Below are positions 1 through 11,523 of a stretch of DNA of 64,000 nucleotides, piece after piece. Numbering within the stretch: position 1 is the stretch's first letter; the number at the start of each line of letters is the position of its first letter. The position numbers and the translations under genes were made by a program. The stretch covers positions 2,208,847 to 2,272,846 of the forward strand of contig QANY01005768.1 of NCBI GenBank assembly GCA_003255025.1, read 5' to 3'. The stretch is from Datisca glomerata (Eukaryota; Streptophyta; Magnoliopsida; Cucurbitales; Datiscaceae). Under the pieces are notes generated by a model. That model ran no database searches. It saw only the letters and a program-made list of their open reading frames with translations, and was not told the origin of the DNA.

Positions 1-284
1 TGATCTTACAAGATTTGGAATCCAAGCTTTCGTAACGGATCATATATATATATTCGCTTAAGCGTTAATTATGGAATTGAATGTTTATTGAGCTCAAATT
101 TATAATACGCTTATAAATTGATCATTCACTAGTAAATTAATGATATTTAATGATCAATCGATAATTAGAAGGGTAAAACGATAATTTTGACTAGCTCTAA
201 TTTACGAACCAATAGATCGATGACAGAACTACATGAGGTGATTATATCAATGGACTACACGAGAATAATCTATAAATATATTAT

Positions 285-593
285 GTAATTACTAAGAGTG
301 CAATTCCATATTTATTGTGGAGTAATAATGAAATTAATAAATAAGATTATTTAATTAAAGAGTTTAATTAATAATATGATTTATTGGAGCTTAGAATTAT
401 GGGTTCATAGTCTTAGTATCACCTCTATACTATATATTCTGTAATTACTAAGAGTGAAATTTCATATTTATGTGGAGTAATAATGAAATTAATAAATAAG
501 ATTATTTAATTAAAGAGTTTAATTAATAATCTGATTTATTAGAGCTTAGAATTATGGGTTCATGGTTTTAAAATCACCTTTGTACTATACATA
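285..593. repeat. Two tandem copies of a ~156-bp unit inside the LTR
   Basis: The unit starting GTAATTACTAAGAGTG at 285 is repeated at 441 (offset 156) and runs to about 593. The copies differ by scattered substitutions and a one-base length change near TTTATTGTGGAG/TTTATGTGGAG. This is a local duplication within the LTR U3 region. Confidence 0.85.
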
Positions 594-1070
594 CAGTCTA
601 GGGTGTGAATATTTCAGAACATGAGAAAATGACTAACTTGAGATAAAAATTAAATTTTGGGGTAAATATATAATTATGAGATAATTATGTATAATTAACT
701 AATTCTTTAATTAATAATTAATTAATTAAATTATTTAATATATTTTTAGAAATAAAAATTAAATAATTATATCTATTAATTTTGTGTTGATCGATAAGTG
801 AGATAGCATATTTAATTTATGGAATTAAATAATATTAAATTATTAAAAGATAATGATTTGATTTGATTTATCTAATCTGTTAATTAACATATAAGATAAT
901 TGATTGGGAGATCAGATAAGCTAATTTTGAATTAACTGATATCTAGATATTTATCTGATTAAAATAAATAATAAATTTAAAAAATTGTCACGTCGCATGT
1001 TGGACTGTAACATGTCAATCACTGATTTTTGAATCAGAGATTGACGTGAATTATTATAGGTTCCACATGG

Positions 1071-1160
1071 CACTACAATGACGCGTGGCACACTGTAGTG
1101 CATCACGACACTACAGCGGCACTGCAGTGTTGCTCAATTGCAGTGAGCCCCACTACAATG
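1071..1160. promoter_or_regulatory. Cluster of CACTRYARTG palindromes in LTR U3
   Basis: Short near-palindromes recur: CACTACAATG at 1071 and 1151, CACTGTAGTG at 1091, CACTACAG near 1109 and CACTGCAGTG at 1120, with a GCAGTG half-site near 1140. The cluster lies about 70-150 bp upstream of the TATA-rich stretch. A protein-binding role is inference; the repetition is directly visible. Confidence 0.5.
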
Positions 1161-1721
1161 GAACATTTTTTAATTAATTTATTATTTTATAAATCCTTAA
1201 AAATCTGTTGAGCTTTATCATATAATATATATATATATTATTCTATTAGCTTTAGGGTGTGAAACTGTGTGATTAAAAAAAGTTAATAAAAAAGCTTTAT
1301 GTGCTTTCCTAATTTTCTCTCAGAATTTTGTCTCACAATAGTCATTCTCTAAAATCTCTAGATCTCATATGTTGAGTACAACTAGAGACAAAAAAGTGTC
1401 ATTGATTTATTTTACGTGCTCACACACGTCCTAGTATGTTTGAGAATTGGCTTGGAAGATCTTAGTGTGAAACTCGCAGTCCGTTGTTCGTGGTATCTCC
1501 AGTTCATTGTTGGCAATGACGCTAGATAGACTACAAGAGGTATAATTCACATATGTGTATGTCTTAGATTTAATTTATTGATTTATAATACATCTTATGA
1601 GAAAATGTATTTTTCATAAAAAAAATATTTTTTTAGGAGTAGTGGTGAGGCGATTGTTTTTTCAATCAATAACTTTTTTAAATAAACCCCATCCGCTACG
1701 CGCCTCGATTTCCAACAGTTT

Positions 1722-2810
1722 GTTCCATGGAAAGATGCCTACTAATTCTGCATTGCGTGCTCTTGTTATATTTTTCCTTCCAAGTGTCGCCTTTGTTCTG
1801 CCATGGAGGAGGACTTACGACATCTTTTTATAGATTTTGTCGTGAGTTTTGGGATACCATGTCGAGTATTTTTAGAAAGGATATCAAGCTTGAAGGCACT
1901 GGGATCTTTGGCAGGTGACGATGAAGAAATCATTTAGCATGTAATTGAAGGCTTTATGATAGAGTTCTATTATTATCTTTAAAGGGGTCTGGTCCCGTAA
2001 TCAAGCCTTTGAGAATAGTAATAATGTCTTTGTTGAAGCTCTTCCCTTACTTTGACGTACAGTTCGTAAAGCAGACCCCTTTAAGATTGGCACGATGTAA
2101 AGTTTAATTGAAGAGTTTTTTACACTTCAACAGTTTTATATTCCAGGACTTCCTTGTAGAGCCCCACATATTTTGAAATTTTTTTGGCATCCACCCCTTT
2201 TAGGTTGGAACACAAATGGAACGACTTTTGGTAGTAATGGACTTGTAGGTTGTTGAGGCATTTTTCGATACTCTAGAGGAGTTATTAAGTTTTGTTATGA
2301 CGTTCATCTTGGCGTATGTTTTACTTTTAATGTTGAACTAGCTAGTGGTATCCATGTGATAATTTATGCTTGGATATTTGGATGGAGACAATTATAGTAG
2401 AAAGTGATTCGGTTTATGTGGTGATCATTATTCATTCTTGATCTCGAAAGGTTCCTTATCGTTGACGTGCTGCTTGAGATAAAGGTTTAAATTTAATCGA
2501 TCTGATGGATTTTATTTTCACACACATTTATCATGAGGGTAACCGAGTTGTAGATGGACTTTGTTGTCACACACAATTATAGTACATTACTTTTACTTAG
2601 TGGTGAAGTGCTTCGAATTTTTGTTCTTTGTTTATTTCTCATGATGTTTGTAACATACATTCTTTTAGGTTCTGTTGAATTGGTCTTTTTTTTTCTTTGT
2701 TGACTCTTTTATTTTATTTTAATAATATGTTGAGTTGGGTTAGATGATAAGGGTGTAGATGTGCCAGCTTTAATGGAATGTCCTGATCCACCTACTGATT
2801 CATATCATCA
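1722..2810 (+). pseudogene. LINE remnant: reverse-transcriptase zinc-binding and RNase H regions
   Basis: Plus-strand frames near 1722-1918 read FHGKMPTNSALRA and then, after a frameshift, CHGG and FCREFWDTMSSIF. These match the zf-RVT domain that follows RT in plant L1-like elements. From about 2210 to 2600 a degraded RNase H-like (RVT_3) region follows: WNTNGTTFGSNG, then after frame changes VESDSVYVV-like and HIYHEGNRVVDG. The 3' end (2740-2810) resembles plant LINE 3' tails. Stops and frameshifts abound. The 5' part is cut off by the copia LTR ending at 1717. It is a fossil with no expected product. Confidence 0.6.
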
Positions 2811-2819
2811 AGGATCCTA

Positions 2820-5800
2820 TATTAAAAAAATTAATACAAGAGAACATTTTTTTTAACATTCTATTCTTTGTCCTTCAAGTTATAAGTTAACTTGGCTTTT
2901 CATCTGACCAATTTTATGTAAAAAGTTGTAATATAGAATACATACAATGAGGGGTTTTGCACCAATATATTAAATCTACACTTTCACTTGGTAAAATAAA
3001 ATTGATGAAAGGCAAGTTCAGTATATAGTATTGACGCATTTATATATCTTGCACAACAAAAAATTATTTACAAGGATAATGAATTTTAGGATACATTCTT
3101 ATATACATTTAGGATACGATGATTGGAACCCACGATCTTACAATGTGTATGAAAATTTCAAATCTCTTTTGATGAATAATAATGTTTAATATTATAAGTG
3201 AAACCTATTATTTTTAACCTAAAATATAAACTAATAGGTACATCTCAACAACTAGTATAACTCTTGTTCATTTAGTCAGGAACCAAATATTGTTCTAACG
3301 ACAATGTTAACTCTATTATAATTATTAAGGACCCATAATCAAGTGCACGAACCTTGATATTATAAGATAGTTTAAGTAAACATGTGCTTAAGACCGAATG
3401 AAGTACATTGGAGAATATATGCTCCTGACTATCTGTTTGAACTGAGTAACTGACAAAAACACTTGGATTTTATAGAGTAGTAACTTAATAAAAGAGTTGA
3501 TTAATTATTCCCTTTTCTATATTAACAAATGGTTTCCATGAGTCATTAGCATGAAAATCTAAATGATTAATGAAATTTATCCGGTTGAGATTTTGTCTCT
3601 ATCTTATCCAAAGTTCGATCCCTGCAAGTTTCTTACTTCTTACGAGAGATTTTTTTAATAACTAGATGAATGTGGTTTTCTAGTTTTTAATAAATTCATC
3701 TAAATAGCAATTTTGCCTGATATGCAACATGTCTCTATGGTTGTTTCAAAAGACATGCAATGGCGTCACATATATAATTTTTATTGGCTCGATTTCAGAT
3801 TAAACCATATTCAACTTGATACTAATTTTGGCATAACGAATCCTGAACTTTTGAAGTGTTTAATTTAATTCTTTTTTTTAATTTGTTAAGTCGCTGTCTA
3901 TCTAGGTGGTCGCTCTATTTTCGTAACATAAATCTTCACTCATGAAACAATTGGATCGATTTAAAAAGTTCCATTTTGAATGACATATTTTGAATATTTA
4001 CAGATCTTTTGGCCAACTAGATTAAGTTTGAGATGGTAACTAACAATTAAGATTAGTTGTGGGAGTAATAATTCAACTGATAGATACCGTATTTTCATTT
4101 AAAACTAGTTGATTAATTGTCCGTGCTATAGACGAGATTGTAAAAAATATATATAATCATTTAAAATATATGATGTATTAAATAACACAGCGTATGAAAC
4201 TTACAAAATAAAATTAGGAGCCGTAAAATTATAATTAAATGATACTATTATAAGTTTTCTTTTATATAAATTTTTGACTTGCCTAATTGACATAAAACTT
4301 GTGAACTTGATTTACATATAAACAATTGATAAGAATGACAAATAATGTGTATTACCTATTAACATCTCCAATATAAAAAATACACTGGCCATGCCATGCT
4401 TGTCACAAAATTGAATTGTTGTAGAAATTACTTTTCTAGATTCAACAAATTAAAAATGGAGGGAAAACATATGGACACAATATAGGTACAAATAAGATCT
4501 ATATCTATTCCGACACAATCAAATTATCATGTGTCTCGGGAGAAGAAAATAATAAGCAATGTTACATGGCGAACATATACTTATTACATTTTATTTTTCT
4601 TGTCAAAATAAAATCTTAATATCTTAAGAAAAACTTCTCATATGAACACACCTTTTAGGTACATAGCAATATTTCTTGAGCAAAACAAATAATAATTTAC
4701 AATAAAATTTAAAAAGAATAGCTATTTTGATATATTTTAAAGGAGAATTACACGAATACATATATTGTCCATAGAGTGCAACATTAATTTGTACATTCGT
4801 CTAAAAATTGATTGAAAACTTAAATGAGATATCCAAATTGTGATTAAAGAATATGATAAAATTCCTCTAACAACCACAATCATAGAAGTTGTGTTAAACT
4901 AAGATGAGTTCTAGGAAGAAACACAAATCAAAATTGCTTAGTATTAAAAATAAATAAACATTTTCATAGTATCTACTTTGATAAACTTTGTTGAAAAAAA
5001 ATAACAAAAAGGAGTTTATCTTTTCATCCATTTATATAGAAGTAAAAATTAAAATATAAGAGTGATAGTATTTATTGTATACATTTATTATTACTAATGA
5101 AAACATAAAATGAGAATATAAAAAGTTTTAACGGACTCTAAACACAGAATAAAATCTCATTTAAAATCATTCTGAAAATAGAAGAATCCAGACATTTGAG
5201 AAAGAAGAATTGAAAGCAGAAGAGGGAAAAAAAGATGTGGCTAGGCATATTATATTTTGTCTTTGGTTTTGTTTGTTTTAAATATATTATATTTTGGCTA
5301 GGCACATTTGTTTGTTTTATAGAATGGTCTTTCAGGCAATAATGGTAACGTTTAAGATAAATATAAAACATTATATATTACGAGTTCATTTCTCATTTTT
5401 CGGATAAAATATAACACATCATGTTCTTAATTATATTATCGTATAAAATACTCAAATATCGTATTAATGAATTTAACCAAATAATTTTACGTACTGACAA
5501 AAAAACAAGATAAATTTTGTTTTTACAATCAACATAACTTCAAGTATTAGTTTTTATTTTAAGAATTAGGTAAACATATGATATCCCTAATATATTATCA
5601 TTATTATATTTAATCAAATGTGGAATAGTAATTATTATCTTCACCAGGTTTCATACAACGAGTCAATCAAAATAATTTTAAGTACTTAATTATTACACCT
5701 TTTTTATGGTTAAAATATATGTAATTGCTACTATATTAATGAATCGATAATTAAATGAAATATTTATGCAGGTAGTAAATGCTTATACATGATTCCTAAT

Positions 5801-7860
5801 TAAGTAATTAATTTTGTAAAATATAATTATATAATAATAATCACTGGTTATATTCTGTGGTGTGTGGACACATGTTATTTAGAGGAGAGTTGAATGTGCA
5901 CACATAATACATTTTGAGATGTCCATATCTAACTTGATATATATATATATATATATATATAAGATTTCAAATACGCAATAAGCACATAAACAACTTAAGA
6001 GGAATTTAAAATTTCGGAGTTCAAGGTCACACTTCCTTACCTATAACATATTAATGAAAAGAACCAATGAAGACGTATGAGAGCTCGTATTAATTCTTGG
6101 AAAATGAACGGTCGAAAGTAAAATTTTGCAGTAATCTTATTAATAATATGTATAAAATGTTAAATAAGTGGAACAACTCACATTTCTTTTGAAACTCTCA
6201 TAGTTAAGAATCTATTATAATAGAACAAATGAGTTGGTGTTCAAAAATTCATCAAGATTTGATATCAATTTGTGTGAAAGAGTAATGACTTTTCAGTAAT
6301 TTAAAAATGCCGAGAATCTTACATGAATGTCATGATGATAGAAAATTATTTAGTAAAACGTCTTCCATCCATATTTTTAAACACTATAAGATAAAAAACC
6401 TTTAAACTGTGCAACTTGTATCAACATAAATTTATGTTTTCCATGCAAGAAAATCTGAGTTTCTTTCTTTGCAACTGTTAGAAACTACATTCACAGTAAA
6501 ATAATAGGGTTATTCGGAGATATAACCCGTTTTTAAAAAAGAAGCGATTTGTATTTTTTTGGCAAACTAGCTATTCACTTTTTTAATGTTATATATTACA
6601 CACTTGCCCGTATCTTATTCCTTACATTTTTTTCGTAGTCAAATTAGTTAGAAATAATAAGTTGAGGGGTTCAAATATTATTTTATGACTACTTGAACTC
6701 TTTTAACTATTTGTTTATATTGTTAAATAATCAAAATAATCAAATATGAATAACTTGAATGGTTAAGTCATTTTGTATGACTGAGTCTCTGAGCCCTCTA
6801 CGTAATGGATTAAATTTTTTAATAACTAAACTCAAGTCAGAAATGATAAGAATTGTGTAAGTAATTTTTTTATAACGAGTTGAACCTTTTAAGTTATTGT
6901 TTTTATATTTATTGAAGATTTCAAGTCATAATATTATTCATTTGATTACTGTATAGAATGTGATGAATAGTTGAAGATTTAAAGTAGATATGATGACTAC
7001 TCAAAGTTTTCAAGTAGTCATCGCATGATAGACTTAGTTACTCCTCAATGTTTATAGTTTTAGGGTCAAAAAATATATAACATCAATTTTATGAAAAAAA
7101 TATAAAAATGATGATATAAAACTGTTAATTATATAACCAAAATTATTAATTATGTAATCTTACGGACGAAATTATCAACTTATTTGAAATAAGACGAAAT
7201 TAACAAAATTAATAAAAGTTTATGTTAACATACGCGAGAAATGAGAGAAGGAGACATGTGAAGTGTGATTAAAACATGAGCAATAGGGTCATTGTAGGTT
7301 GATTTAGTGGATAGTAAGTCAGGACAGGATATAAATTTTTTGTTTTTAAAAAATAGTATTTTTTTTTTAAACTTTTCCAACAGGTATATTTTTATAAATT
7401 ATACAAAGTAATATGATGAAAAAAATTAAAACAAATAAACATTTATATAACAAAATGTAATGACTAAAAATATCACGTAGCCTAGTATGATATTATCTTA
7501 TTGTGCACCCTGTATTCTTTGAATACTGTGGGCTGAGAATCATAAATTAATTGCATGAATGCATGGGGTTAGCTGCTTCTTCAGACTTAATATATAGCTG
7601 AAAACAACAACTTGCACTGTCAGGATGGTTAGTGTTTTCGACAATTTTCTATTTCTAGTTGCATAGTGGAGTGGAATGGGGAATATGATGGAAATGCTAT
7701 TAATTGGGCAGTGCTCAGATATAAGAATCCACCAAGAAACTTTATGTGTGTGTGAAGGGTAGAGTTGGGGAATTTACACATTTGAAGTTTTTGTAGGTAC
7801 ATGTGGAATTGTCTAGCTCATAACTCAGTCCAGTTAAGTGAGATGATGAGGTCAACCTGT
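2820..7860. other. AT-rich intergenic DNA, no gene seen
   Basis: I find no coding pattern on either strand; the short ORF near 5138-5371 is low-complexity. The stretch holds a (AT)12 run at 5937-5960 and several A/T-rich tracts. It probably contains decayed transposon DNA that I cannot classify. Confidence 0.6.
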
Positions 7861-8089
7861 AGTGGAGAGCCCAAAAACTTGTGGGCTGGACGAAGCTAGA
7901 CAACATGGCCCAATTCTAAGCCCAGGCCCACGGCTGTCGAACGGCTGAATAGCAAGCCCATCGACGCGGTTCACCAAGACAGCCTAACTTCATCATGATC
8001 AACCTAAAGCAACATTACTTTTCAACAACGACAAATGCAATCACATTCCTAATCAGTTCGGATAAACAGTCATGACTTCATACGGCCAT

Positions 8090-8176
8090 GTCCAAATCAC
8101 TATCATTAGAAACACGGTGGCCAAATCACTATTATTAGAAACAAGGTGGCCAAATCACTATCATTAGAAACAAGGT
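8090..8176. repeat. 29-bp minisatellite, three copies
   Basis: Three head-to-tail copies of a 29-bp unit starting GGCCAAATCACTATCATTAG lie at 8090-8118, 8119-8147 and 8148-8176 with one to three differences between copies. The preceding 7860-8090 is locally GC-richer than its surroundings, but I recognise no gene in it. Confidence 0.9.
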
Positions 8177-8179
8177 CAA

Positions 8180-9849
8180 CGATCTTATCGATCTAAACTC
8201 TATTATGTTCGAATATGCTTAAAATATGAGTTGATTAGTCCATGTTAATCGTAAGAGAAAGAATTCATTCTCACTAGTGAGGAGCGAGTATTTTTCTATA
8301 ATTTTTACATGAATTCAAACAAATGAGTCCGAGACAATTGCTTTATTTGCAGGGATAAATTGATAAATATATATCTGGGAGCTTTCTTTGCTTTTTGAAT
8401 GGTCTAAATAGGAAAATAAAGAATGTCAATTAGAGCATATAAATTGATCTACTTGGTGAAATACTGATGTTGACAATATTTACTCAGCCCTCATGTGAGG
8501 TCCTCCAAAGGCATGGATAATATGGGATTACCTAATGATTTCTTGACAAGTACACCCATCCGTATTTTATGAATGTATAGGAATAGATCCACAAAAGAAC
8601 AATCTCGATTTATGGATCATTTGGCCTAAGCCCGAAATTGCTACTTGAATTCTCTAAGTATAAAAAGAATAAATATGTCATATTTTAGGCAAATATTAAT
8701 ATATTTATTATATATTAAATAAATGACTAAAACTAGTCATTTATCATTTATAAATAATCTTTAGATCTTTAAAATTCTAAGGTTCTTTAAAATATTTTTT
8801 TTTAAAAATCTTTAGATTTTCTTATCTAAACAAAAAGAAATTAGGAGCTAATAATATCAAAAATTGGCAAGACAAAAAATATATACATGAGATATATAAA
8901 AATGTGATTAACACTAATAATAAAAAAAATGAATTTAACACATTCATTTATGACACAAAATCCACAAAAGGTTATTATATATATGAGATATACCATATGA
9001 AAAAAAGGAATAATATGTATTATAAAATTATTTTCACTTATTGGTACATTTTATTTCTATAAGTACTTATGTAATTAATGAAACTAATTATTTCTAAATA
9101 CTTTCTACTATACTTTTTTATATAATTTTTTATTTAAATGTATATTTTTTCAAAGATAGAGCAATCCCTTTTTTTAGGGGAATTAATTGTGATTTTCAAG
9201 AAAATATATTATAAAATAAATAAATATAAATTTTGAATAACTAGATATTATTTAACATTGAAATATTTTTTTTTATTTTAAAATCTATAAGTTTTCACTT
9301 AATGCATATTTTTTCAAGAAGGAGTAGTTTCTTATTTTTAAGGGAAATTAGTAGTGATTTTTAGACAAATATGTGTTTACTAATCAAATAAATAATAAAA
9401 ATTTGGTGTAAATATAGTGCAAAATTATTTTTGGCAATATATTTACATACTTTTATTAAGATAAGGAAATATATGTATATATATTTATACGGATTGTAAT
9501 AGTTATTTACATAAAGATTGTTATAGCTACTTACGAATATATGATAATTATTTTAGTAAATCCATCAAATAATTCAACAGTACTTTGATGATAAATAATT
9601 ACATAAATTACATTAAAAATGATAAAATTATTATTAACAAAACATTCATGTGCATTTCATAAATGGAACAAAAAAAATATTTACCCTTGGGCACATCATA
9701 TATGGCATAACAATTCATCCGTGTGCATAAAAAAAACTACACTTGCAAATTATTACAGATGACATTACTTATACTATACATATCAAAATAGGTTTTGAAG
9801 ACTTCATCATGAAATCTACTTTCTATGATTTCATATTATCGAGTAAAAC
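8180..9849. other. AT-rich intergenic DNA, no gene seen
   Basis: No ORF or RNA gene is supported. A diverged duplication is visible at about 9130-9250 and 9290-9410, sharing ATATTTTTTCAA and a GGGGAATTA/GGGAAATTA block followed by GTGATTTT, with offset about 165. The left end of the adjacent Harbinger element may lie here, but I did not find a matching terminal repeat. Confidence 0.5.
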
Positions 9850-9852
9850 TTA

Positions 9853-11235
9853 CCAAACAAACTCCTTTTTGAAAGGCGCAGGCAGAGGAAAGAAATAATG
9901 AGTTTGATCATGGTCTAACACAATTAACTTTTTTGCTAGTACCTTCTTGGCATCTGTTAGTTCATATATTTTCATTATTTCATCAAATATCTGAGAAACT
10001 CTATCATCGCTATCATCTTGAAAATACTTTACCAACTTGTGTATATTGGTAAGTGTCTCGACCAATATATCATCATCTGTTTGACCGTGTTAGTCAGTGT
10101 CTCGACCAATATACCATCATCTCTAGCCCTTTTCTTTGATTTTTTTTGTTGGTACAGAGGTTGAAGGAATTTGAAAAGCAGATGCTTAAGGAAAAGTTAG
10201 AGTTTGACAAGTAGAGCCGATAACATCTGCTTCTGCAAATCCCGTTGTAGGGTCTGGTACATAAAAGTCATCATCTTTCCAATTAAAATCATACTCATGT
10301 TCTATAACATCAACCATATTTGCAGGACCTTCAACATCAAGTCCAGAAGCTCGATCTTTTCCAAACACCGACCCCAAATCATCAAAATGCCGAACAACAT
10401 GCCTTTTGCATTTGGATGACTCTACAATATATATCATTCAGAAAACACTATATTAACCCATAGTTATCATTCAGAAACAGACCCCCCCCAAACAATATAA
10501 ATAGAACTAACAAACAAGTTATATATGATTATATGCATTCAGAAAATCTCATATTAACCCACAATTATCATTTAGAAAACATCATATTAACAAACAGAAC
10601 TAACAAACAAGTTATTATCTCCCCAAACAATATATATGGAACTAACAAACAAGTTATATATGCTTATAGGCATTCAAAAAATACCATATTAACCCACAAT
10701 TATCATTCAAAAAATATCATATGAACAAACAGAACTAACAAACAAGTTATCAAACCCCAAAAAAATATAAATAAAGCTAACAAACAAGTGCATATGCTTA
10801 TATATATTCAGAAACACTATATTAACCCACAATTATCAGGCCCCCCAAACAATAGACTAGCTCGATTAGAATTATTAATATTATCACATTTTGAATGGTT
10901 CATAAAATAAATAAAGAACTCATACCTTAACCCAATCATCAAATACACCTTTAGCAGCAAACACACATTTTGCAGTGTCATCCCATCTAAAACCACTACA
11001 GTTTGGTCCTAACATCTCTGCCATAGCACCATATTGCTTCTTAAGCAACTTGAACCGAGATTTAATATGTGGTTAGGATGGAAGGCCACACCCAGGGATT
11101 CTTTCTTCCATCCACTTCTCAAGTTGTTGCAGGAAACCAACTTTGAACGTTCCATTATCATCTCACCAAGTCCCAACTTCTACTAACCTCACTAAGCACT
11201 CCACCAGTTTTGTATCCTCATATCCTCATATTAGA
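9853..11235 (-). pseudogene. Harbinger ORF1: Myb/SANT-like DNA-binding protein, intron-split and broken
   Basis: Reading the minus strand, exon 1 (about 11235-10927) encodes a Myb/SANT-like domain: KLVECL, then GTW-stop-DDNGTFKVGFLQQLEKW, ERIPGCGL, PHIKSRFKLLKKQYGAMAEM and FRWDDTAKC, ending VFDDWVK before a GTATGAG donor. Exon 2 starts near 10421 and gives HFDDLGSVFGKDRASG, an acidic stretch (EHEYDFNWKDDD) and the conserved tail IFDEIMKIYELTD with YFFPLPAPFKKEFVW. This is the usual design of plant Harbinger ORF1, which helps the transposase bind element ends. In-frame stops occur near W-stop-DD and S-stop-PH, and the frame is uncertain at the start of exon 2. A 44-bp direct duplication encoding ILVETLTN lies near 10051-10125. 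Confidence 0.6.
10436..10850. repeat. ~135-bp tandem repeat inside the ORF1 intron
   Basis: Four diverged copies begin at about 10436, 10535, 10671 and 10806. Each carries ATTCAGAAA followed by ATATTAACCCA, and the AACTAACAAACAAGTTAT block recurs between them. The array sits inside the inferred intron (about 10422-10926) of the Myb/SANT-like ORF. Copies differ in length, the first being shorter. Confidence 0.8.
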
Positions 11236-11523
11236 TCCATTGATGTTTATTTTTCCCACTAACTTTTTCATGCTCATTTTGATCCATTCCTACACATAAA
11301 GGTGTCTAACGTAATAGCTTAAAAACTCACTTACAATTCAATTGTATAAAATGAACATAAATACTCAAACTGTACAGATGATAATGAAGAGCTGCTCATT
11401 TTAATATTATCGAATAAAATGGTTTTCAAATGAAAATCTCACAAGTCCAAAACATGAAGGTGAATTCAAACACAAACAAGCAACTTAATGACTTAATTTC
11501 TAGTGAAAAATCAATTCCTTTCA

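Larger units (their letters stand above)
1..1717 (+). mobile_element. Ty1/copia-type LTR (3' or solo LTR), 5' part outside window
   Basis: A long AT-rich stretch ends at 1717 in a CCGCTACGCGCC segment followed by TTTCCAACA. That ending is typical of the U5 end of plant copia LTRs. It lacks the initiator-methionine primer site (TGGTATCAGAGC) that would follow a 5' LTR, so it is read as a 3' LTR or solo LTR on the plus strand. A TATA-rich stretch lies near 1220-1245, consistent with a U3/R boundary. The sequence straight after 1717 is LINE coding sequence, so the LTR appears to have inserted there. The 5' LTR edge and target duplication cannot be seen. The family is inferred from the terminal pattern only. 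Confidence 0.5.

Noticed and set aside
5138..5371. 77-codon minus-strand ORF
   Set aside because: Low-complexity, AT-driven composition, no domain, no neighbouring gene signals.
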